Assembly (NCBI RefSeq): GCF_947507565.1
Contig: NC_089183.1
Coordinates: forward strand, 434,001 to 498,000
Source of the DNA: Oscarella lobularis
Lineage: Eukaryota > Porifera > Homoscleromorpha > Homosclerophorida > Oscarellidae
Direction: 5' to 3'
Length of the DNA: 64,000 nucleotides
Positions 59,601 to 64,000 of this stretch are shown here, piece by piece. The notes below the pieces were generated by a model. It worked only from the letters and a program-made list of their open reading frames with translations. It was not told where the DNA came from and ran no database searches. Each line of letters begins with the position of its first letter. The first letter of the stretch is position 1. Position numbers and translations under genes: made by a program.

Positions 59601-60336
59601 TCGCGCGTACAGCCGCCTCCGCAGCAGGTAAGATTCGTATACCTTCGAAAAGAATTTTTGAACCACGCGGAGTACCCTTTTAAATTTTTATAGGTACCGG
59701 CTTCTCTACTCTCTCAGTTCCCCGATGCAACTCACAACGCCGTCTCGCCGCCCCAGCTTCACATCCCGGCACAGGTTGGTAGCGAAAAATGTCTTTTTTC
59801 CTTTTATTCCCCTAGCTATATTGCGTGTGACTAGAGCCACGGGTCAAGAGACGGTGCACCTGCCCACAGTTATCCGCTAACTCACGTGTCTTTCTCCGCG
59901 AGCCAGCCGCTGCCTCCGTCAAATATTCAGTCATTTTCACCGCAGATTATCGAGGTGCCGGAACGCGGCCCCGATAGCGTTCTAATGTCCGGGTCGTCGC
60001 CCATGTTCCTCAACAGATACGGCCAATCTCGTACGTAGATATAGTACATACAGTCCAACGTCTTAGTTAGGTGAAGCTTTAGCCCTCCACTATCCGAGAT
60101 CTTCCGGTTTAGAGTCTTTTGCTATCCGATCATTAATCTCGCAATTAGAATTTTAGCAGCCCTAATATTGACGTTGGACTGTGTCTCTCAATGGCTCTCA
60201 ATTCATTTTCTAATCTTGTACCCCAAGATCAAGGCATTCATTCAGTCTCGTCGAGACCCTATGCATCCGCTCCACAATATTTCGGCTCTCCGCAGTATCA
60301 GCAGCCTCAAATGGCGACACCTCCACCGCCGCCACA

Positions 60337-60372
<36 letters not shown>

Positions 60373-60619
60373 GCAACCCCTCCAGCATCACATCTCCCAA
60401 TATCATCATCATCACCAACTGCAACACCACCACGCGCCGCAGGTCGGCGGCGGCGGCGGCGTCTTTCCTCCGTCGACCTTTGCGTGGCCGGATAACGACG
60501 ATTCGTCGGTCGTCGCCTCTTTTCTATCGAGCCTCATCGAGCAGCAGTCGACCGACTTGAATCAATTGCAGCCGACGATACCTGGGAATGGACTCTCTCC
60601 GCCAATGCGGCGATCTTAG
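56656..60619 (+). CDS. BMAL1: BMAL/ARNTL-type bHLH-PAS transcription factor
   Basis: Class II bHLH-PAS factor that dimerises with partners such as CLOCK, AhR or HIF-like proteins. Three short exons ([37 protein letters not shown]) splice in frame to the basic helix [20 protein letters not shown] and helix 2 [24 protein letters not shown] reads [53 protein letters not shown], then [10 protein letters not shown] and [18 protein letters not shown] reads [69 protein letters not shown] and [14 protein letters not shown]. The wording is closer to BMAL than ARNT ([20 protein letters not shown] in BMAL1). The C-terminal exons are Pro/Gln/Ser/His-rich and end near [20 protein letters not shown]. Exon edges after 59,200 are approximate. 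The stop is at 60617-60619. Confidence 0.92.
58241..58560. repeat. Intronic tandem duplication in the BMAL gene
   Basis: Two copies of a block of about 145-175 bases share aaaattctcttgctat, atatgtactagacgtaaaca, agagccgtctcttagagaga or cagccgtctcttagagggat, and accgtatctatgagaccttc then aatcatctt. The second copy carries an insertion with tagtagtagat. It lies in the intron between the PAS-A and PAS-B exons, and the second copy abuts the acceptor of the next exon. Confidence 0.85.
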
Positions 60620-61073
60620 ACGCGTACGCAGGTAAGAGTTCGCGAGAGCGCTCGCTTCACGTCAGGATTAGTTTTTACACACATTGGTATGCAATACTTT
60701 TTTAGTTGTTAGATCAAAAAGTTCCATGCTGCTTATAGACTGTAGTTGTTATATGACAGTAGCGGAGAGTTGCTGTTTTTTGCCTTCTTTGCGCCGCATA
60801 TGAGAGCTTTGTTTTCTGTAGTAAAATTTTGCTTTTTGAGTGACGAATATTTTACGAAGCCTTTAGAGTAACGTAACAACCCTATTAATTAATCTTTTTC
60901 ATTTTATGACGAGTTTTAGGCGATGGAGCTGAGTCGACGACTTGGGCCAGAGCGAATTTTAGGAGTCAACAAAACCACACATGTAAGTGACGTCAAAAAA
61001 AGAAAAGACACGTATAAATGCAATAGGAAAATGTCAACAAAACCGACTCCTAATGAGGCTCTCAATCATTGCC
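60620..61073. other. BMAL 3' UTR and spacer
   Basis: The stop is followed by ACGCAG|GTAAGA, and an ag|GCGATGGAGC...CACAT|GTAAGT exon-like block lies at about 60919-60980, so the BMAL 3' UTR may be spliced. Otherwise AT-rich, with nothing recognised. Confidence 0.4.
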
Positions 61074-62021
61074 CTAGAGTTTCTGAATGAGTTCGGCGTC
61101 GTCCTTGTCCTTTGCGTAGTCGAGTTTGTCGTAATCCCGTCCAGATTCGACTTGACCGGCGCTTGGAACGCGACTTCGCATAATCTTCATTCCCAGCACG
61201 ATCACAACCGCGCTCATAGCGATAAAGAAGACAATAGCCACGCCGAACGCAACTCCTACCACACCTCCGGCCGACAAACCAGAACTTCCAGAGTCATCGA
61301 TTTTTTTTTCTGGGGTACCAGCTGTGCTCTTATCACTGTCAGTAGAAACTGTGCTTTGATCGCAATTGCGTTCGTCTGCGTCGTTTCCGCAATCGTCGAA
61401 GTCGTCGCATCGGTAACTGTTCGGAACGCACCGACCGTTTCCACAATTGAATTCGAAGTAGCAGAGTGCAGGGCTGCTACAGTTTCTGGTCTCGTCGGAA
61501 AAGTCGAAGCAGTCGTTTTCGCCGTCGCAGACCCAACTATTCGGTATGCAGTGGAAATTGTCGCAGCGAAATCGGTCTCCCGTGCAATTGTAGTCTCTGC
61601 AGAGAAGCTCGTCGGAGAAGTCTCCGCAGTCGTTGTCGCCGTCGCAACGATACTCGGCGGGTACGCACAGGTCGTTGTGGCATTTGAAATCGCCGACCGT
61701 ACACGTTTCGTTGCACGCGATTTCGTCCGAGTAGTCGCCGCAGTCGTCCCAGCCGTCGCACTCAAAGCTAGTCGGCACGCATTTGCTATTGTTGCAGTGA
61801 AAGGCGCGAGTGGAATGGCACGAAGGGCAGTCGAGTTCGTCCGAATCGTCTCGACAGTCGTTGTCGCCGTCGCAACGATGGCTGATTGACACGCATTTCT
61901 CGTTTTTGCACTCGAATTCGGTAGACAAGCAGGCAAAAGACGCCTGCACCAGCACGAAAATGATCGTCAAAAACAGAACTGCAAAAAATCGTATGACATT
62001 ACAACACTTGCAATTGACCAC
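61074..62021 (-). CDS. Type I membrane protein with five LDLa repeats, copy 1
   Basis: 315 residues in a single open frame. The N-terminal hydrophobic segment FFAVLFLTIIFVLVQASFAC acts as signal peptide. Five LDL-receptor class A modules follow, each with six Cys and an acidic calcium site: ECKNEKCVSISHRCDGDNDC, FHCNNSKCVPTSFECDGWDD, FKCHNDLCVPAEYRCDGDND, FRCDNFHCIPNSWVCDGEND and FNCGNGRCVPNSYRCDDFDD. A Ser/Thr stalk, a membrane span (VVGVAFGVAIVFFIAMSAVV) and a short tail with YDKLDY end the protein. No EGF or propeller, so it is not a canonical LDL receptor; it may be a small binding or scavenger receptor. The start could also be in an upstream exon, because ttttttgcag|TTCTG before the signal peptide is a plausible acceptor. 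Confidence 0.85.
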   Translation of the reverse strand: MVNCKCCNVIRFFAVLFLTIIFVLVQASFACLSTEFECKNEKCVSISHRCDGDNDCRDDSDELDCPSCHSTRAFHCNNSKCVPTSFECDGWDDCGDYSDEIACNETCTVGDFKCHNDLCVPAEYRCDGDNDCGDFSDELLCRDYNCTGDRFRCDNFHCIPNSWVCDGENDCFDFSDETRNCSSPALCYFEFNCGNGRCVPNSYRCDDFDDCGNDADERNCDQSTVSTDSDKSTAGTPEKKIDDSGSSGLSAGGVVGVAFGVAIVFFIAMSAVVIVLGMKIMRSRVPSAGQVESGRDYDKLDYAKDKDDAELIQKL

Positions 62022-62554
62022 GCCCTAAAAATGTGCCCGCGGCAAACCGCGCCCAGTTCCTCCGTACGCATCCAGTCGCTAACGATATGCAGGCGCACAG
62101 GCCGTGTATTACTGGCAGCCATACACGGCGTGTGCTAGCTGGTCAAAACACCAACCAAACGCGGAGTTGTTTTTGCAAGCTGACGCCATGCAGGGGGGGA
62201 TTTAATGGCGCGATTAGTTAGTTGCCTTCAAGTTTCTATAACTGCTAATGTGGAAACGTTCATCACCGACCTGAGTTTTTCATATCTAAACGTAGCAACG
62301 GTTACGATGAGCGCAAATCGAAGGTGTCGGCGTGTTTCGGGAAAATAAACGAGCACGTGATGCCGAGGAGGCGCGTGCATGCGTGCGTGCGGGCGAGATA
62401 ACTCAATTGTATGAAAAAAATTGTTCTCTATTCTCTATACTGTTAGGAGCCAACCAGACAAACAAATGACGCGATACAAAGGAAAGACATGCGTATGGGA
62501 AGAAAAAACATCAACAAAATAGACCCGGCCCCTAACGACGCATTGTTATAATTC
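62022..62554. promoter_or_regulatory. 5' flank of LDLa membrane protein copy 1
   Basis: About 530 bases partly similar to the flank of copy 2 at 63,580-63,840 (aaacgcgg.gttttt, atggc.cgactagtta-type motif, cctgagtttt), so the promoter was duplicated with the gene. Contains cacgtg at about 62,356. A (gcgt)n-like run lies near 62,378. Confidence 0.45.
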
Positions 62555-63460
62555 CTAGCAAGCCTCCTGAACTAATGTGACGTCGTCCTTCTCCGTTGGC
62601 GTTGTGCCATCAAGATTTTTATAATACCGTGCAGATTCGACTTGACTGGCGCGTGGAACGCGCATTTGCACAATCTTCCTTCCCAGTGCAATCACAACAG
62701 CGCTCATAGCGATAAAGAAGACTACAGCCACGCCGAAAGCGACTCCTACGACAGCTCCGGCTGACAAGCCGGAACCGCCAGCGTCATCAGATTTTTTTGT
62801 TGAGCTACGTACGGCGCTCTGATCGCTGCTAGTATGAACTGTGCTCTCGTCACAATTGCGTTCGTCGGCGCCGTTTTCGCAATCGTCGTAGTGGTCGCAT
62901 CGGTAGCTATCCGGAACGCACAGACCGTTTCCGCATGCAAACCCCCCGAAGTGGCAGACCTCAGTACAGCTTTGGGTCTCGTCGGAAAAGTCTCCACAGT
63001 CGTTGTCGCCGTCGCAGATCCATGTATTTAATATGCAGACGCCACTGTCGCAGCGAAATCGGTCTTCCGCGCAATCAAAGTCTCTGCAGAGAAGCTCGTC
63101 GGAGAAGTCTCCGCAGTCGTTGGCGCCGTCGCAACGAAATATAAAGGGTACGCACAGTCCGCTGTGACATTTGAATTCGTCGTCCGCACACGTTTCGTTG
63201 CACTGGATTTCGTCCGAGTGGTCACCGCAGTCGTCCCAGCCGTCGCATTTGAAACTAATCGGCACGCATTTGCTGTTGTTGCAGTGAAAGGCGCGACTGG
63301 AATGACACGAAGAACAGTCGAGTTCGTCCGAATGGTCTCGACAGTCGTTGTCGCCGTCGCAACGATGGCTGATTGACACGCATTTCTCGTTTTTGCACTC
63401 GAATTCGACGTTAGGCAAGCAGGCGAAAGACGCTCGCGTCAGCACGCAAACGATCGTCAA
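62555..63460 (-). CDS. Type I membrane protein with five LDLa repeats, copy 2
   Basis: Tandem paralogue of copy 1, with the same five LDLa modules, stalk and membrane span (VVGVAFGVAVVFFIAMSAVV), but a different cytoplasmic end (RYYKNLDGTTPTEKDDVTLV, then QEAC) in place of YDKLDYAKDKDD. The modules are about 75% identical by eye, strongest in the first two. The coding sequence begins after a likely acceptor (ttttttacag|TTCTGC), so the true start and first signal-peptide residues are in an upstream exon not identified. MTIVCVLTRASFAC at 63460 is the provisional start. The stop is at 62555. Confidence 0.82.
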   Translation of the reverse strand: MTIVCVLTRASFACLPNVEFECKNEKCVSISHRCDGDNDCRDHSDELDCSSCHSSRAFHCNNSKCVPISFKCDGWDDCGDHSDEIQCNETCADDEFKCHSGLCVPFIFRCDGANDCGDFSDELLCRDFDCAEDRFRCDSGVCILNTWICDGDNDCGDFSDETQSCTEVCHFGGFACGNGLCVPDSYRCDHYDDCENGADERNCDESTVHTSSDQSAVRSSTKKSDDAGGSGLSAGAVVGVAFGVAVVFFIAMSAVVIALGRKIVQMRVPRASQVESARYYKNLDGTTPTEKDDVTLVQEAC

Positions 63461-64000
63461 AAGCAGAACTGTAAAAAATGAATTTTACATGGCTTTGTCG
63501 CGCCCTGGAAATGAGCCAGTTCCGCTGCCGTCACCGCAAGGATTCATCTCTACACGTTTTGAGACTTTCATGCAGGATTCAAAGGCCAACGAAACGCGGT
63601 TTTTGCGAAAGAATAATCATAATTAAATGGCACGACTAAGTTAGAAAAACAGTCGCCTTTTTCTGTAACTGCAAATATAGAAACGTACGCGTTTGTTACC
63701 AACCTGAGTTTTCTTTCATCCTTTGTACTCTAAACGTATTAGTCGGTCTATGGTCAGAGCGATCGCGAATTGAAGGTGATGGTCGCCGTCACCGTGACGG
63801 GGTGAAACAAGCGAAAGATTCCTTGCAGGTCGCGCGTGCGTGTCAGTCGCGTATCTTTTAAGTACACATGCACGTAATATACAGTATCTATCATGCGGCT
63901 GCCCAAGGCGCGCCCTGGGGCGCGCTTACAGTCGTTTACCGTGCGCTACAGTACTACCAAATGCAATGGCGACCGTTCGCGAGTCGGACTCCACAAAAAG
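63461..64000. promoter_or_regulatory. 5' flank of LDLa membrane protein copy 2
   Basis: Should hold the first exon and promoter of copy 2. Parts resemble the flank of copy 1. No other gene is recognised before the window ends. Confidence 0.35.

Noticed and set aside
62365-62400. (gcgt/gcat)n-like run upstream of LDLa copy 1
   Set aside because: Too short and irregular to report as a microsatellite of interest.

Overview
The window reads as compact, intron-rich animal DNA, most likely from a sponge; a homoscleromorph such as Oscarella is my best guess, but that is inference. The genes are metazoan: an LRP4-type receptor, an eight-SRCR membrane receptor, Ig-domain receptors, a BMAL-type bHLH-PAS factor, NDR kinase and myosin VII sequence. 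Introns are mostly 40-80 nt, one is 29 nt, and intergenic gaps are often only 90-350 nt. Almost every gene is split, so I built models by joining exons at GT/AG sites and matching remembered family sequences. No search was run.

Region by region: 1-4509 (-) is the 5' part of an LRP4-like receptor. 4850-7798 (-) is TEX10, head-to-head with an intronless GPCR at 7895-9148 (+). 9464-13598 (+) is an SRCR receptor whose exon phases all agree. Next on + come FGFR1OP2/SIKE, TMEM86 and IMMP1L (to 16784). 17380-19573 (-) is iduronate-2-sulfatase. 19800-23300 is repeat-rich: an array of exon-like modules on the minus strand, a GC-rich tract and a stray IDS fragment. 23513-25710 (-) is the TFIIH subunit p62. 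26201-30725 (-) is a C2H2 zinc-finger gene with a long CpG-rich 5' flank. 33869-35897 (-) is a gene I do not recognise.

36100-46400 is the most unusual stretch. It mixes three paralogous coiled-coil genes (A, B, C), a decayed copy of the tail of myosin VII, a LINE remnant starting with a 2A-like peptide, and partial copies of the 3' end of the Ig receptor at 43097-46386. That receptor has Ig-like domains, one membrane span and a tyrosine/proline-rich tail with a perfect ITIM-type motif. B ends in a small domain with an R-N-x3-H motif like that of HEPN RNases.

46930-50815 is a recent 1.9-kb tandem duplication of a secreted fibrinogen-domain gene. 51165-53669 (-) is NDR kinase, head-to-head with a C11orf68/DUF1917-like gene. 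NUBP1 and the tiny SMIM7 gene follow on minus, the latter head-to-head with BMAL (56656-60619, +). The right end holds two tandem LDLa-repeat membrane proteins on minus.

The genes form no single pathway. The surface-receptor content (LDLa, SRCR, Ig, fibrinogen) and local duplications suggest fast turnover of recognition genes among stable housekeeping genes that often share bidirectional promoters.
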